Assembly (NCBI GenBank): GCA_032622095.1 | Contig: CP136061.1 | Coordinates: forward strand, 131,268,754 to 131,332,753 | DNA: 64,000 nt | Origin: Siphonodentalium dalli | Lineage: Eukaryota > Mollusca > Scaphopoda > Gadilida > Siphonodentaliidae | Direction: 5' to 3' | Part shown: one piece after another, positions 63,340 to 64,000 of the stretch | Layout: the number at the start of each line of letters is the position of its first letter | How positions within the stretch are numbered: position 1 is the stretch's first letter | Position numbers and translations under genes: made by a program | Notes under the pieces: model-generated | What the model saw: the letters and a program-made list of their open reading frames with translations, nothing else | What the model was told of the DNA's origin: nothing | Databases searched by the model: none

Positions 63340-64000
63340 GCTGAACAAAAAAACAATGTACCATACAATTTATAGCAATTTTACAGGAATTAGGTATATA
63401 TTATTTTCGTTTATACTTCAGGAACCAATATGATTTGACCTTGAAGTACACATACACACCTCAGTTGCTATGTGTTAAATTTTAACTTGAAAATGTCATT
63501 TTAAGTATGAATAAGTATGAAAATTTGGATATGAATTAATTTGTTATGTTCAACCAATAAAATTTACTGAAAACATAACTAGTCACAAGACTCACAACGA
63601 AGATATATACATGTATGATTTTACAGATTTGTCACTCTGTGACGTCACGGAGTGACAAGATTTATTCTCTGCATATGCACAGAGCTATAGCTTTACTTCA
63701 AGTTATTTTGCATTTTTCAAGAAGATGAGCCACACTGACTTACTTTGAGAAAGGCAATGTTTAGTAAATGTCCATTGTATTGAGAGGATATAACTAAATG
63801 TTTCTTTTTTGTCACGGAGTGACAATGTGAAGTGAACTTTAGAATGTACAAACCAAATATCATCTAATTTATAGAGTCTGGCCCAATTATTTTTTTAACA
63901 AGAGCTACGCTGGGCGTGCAATATACGCCCTCCTCTTGGGTCGCCGGAAACTGGTAAAAAAGGGGCATAATTCTGGTAAAAATTGGCGGACGGAACTCAA
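63340..64000. other. Repeat-rich window end, no gene
   Basis: Holds two GTCACGGAGTGACA palindromes (63629-63658, 63809-63825). Ends in a mollusc-type repeat (AGGGGCATAATTCTGGTAAA) cut by the window edge. Confidence 0.6.

Noticed and set aside
1-64000. CRISPR array or bacterial operon interpretation of the direct repeats
   Set aside because: Repeat units are diverged, 18 bp or 160 bp long without regular unique spacers, and the genes are spliced eukaryotic ones.

Overview
This is a stretch of animal genomic DNA: AT-rich, intron-bearing and packed with transposon remnants. The most likely source is a marine lophotrochozoan, probably a mollusc. Reasons are the repeated GGGCCATAACTCTGG-type units, the TAGCTCACCTGAGACGAAG-type repeat ends, dense TTAA-flanked miniature elements, Helitron termini, and genes with long introns. 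The species assignment is inference; nothing in the sequence fixes it.

Two genes are well supported, both on the minus strand. (1) A Nudix hydrolase with an N-terminal DUF4743 domain runs from its start codon at 21694 down to at least 4407. I assembled six coding exons (21643-21694, 19577-19839, 14035-14098, 8220-8350, 6836-6954, 4407-4539). They join in perfect phase into 254 codons. The 3' terminal exon or exons were not found and probably lie left of position 1. By family, this enzyme cleans up damaged thiamin diphosphate analogues. (2) A 672-residue TATDN2-like protein lies at 35700-37718 in one coding exon, with a 5' UTR intron acceptor just upstream. Its TatD fold is recognisable, but nearly every metal ligand is replaced, so it is probably a pseudo-nuclease. 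A further orphan candidate exon is at 59552-59725 (+).

Broken or copied coding material: a frameshifted inverted copy of Nudix exon 6 (1889-2044), a hAT transposase C-terminus with an internal stop (56289-56628), and two LINE reverse transcriptase fragments (about 44909-45130 and 61786-62445).

The rest is an archive of non-autonomous transposons. 1-6.3 kb is a diverged inverted duplication around Nudix exon 6, holding a hAT MITE with an 8-bp target duplication. 6.3-21.7 kb is Nudix introns holding an A/B dimeric satellite, a piggyBac-like 1.2-kb element, a Helitron and hairpins. 21.7-35 kb holds foldback elements, a modular Helitron-like element and many TTAA-CCCTTT hairpins. 35.4-37.8 kb is the TatD gene. 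38-43 kb holds a second A/B array and a second Helitron with a nested element. 43-50 kb holds hairpins, G tracts and a foldback with minisatellite arms. 50.3-54.8 kb is an almost identical 2,244-bp tandem duplication. 55-64 kb holds hAT and LINE relics and more foldbacks. Several nested insertions can be read directly because an uninterrupted paralogue is present in the same window.
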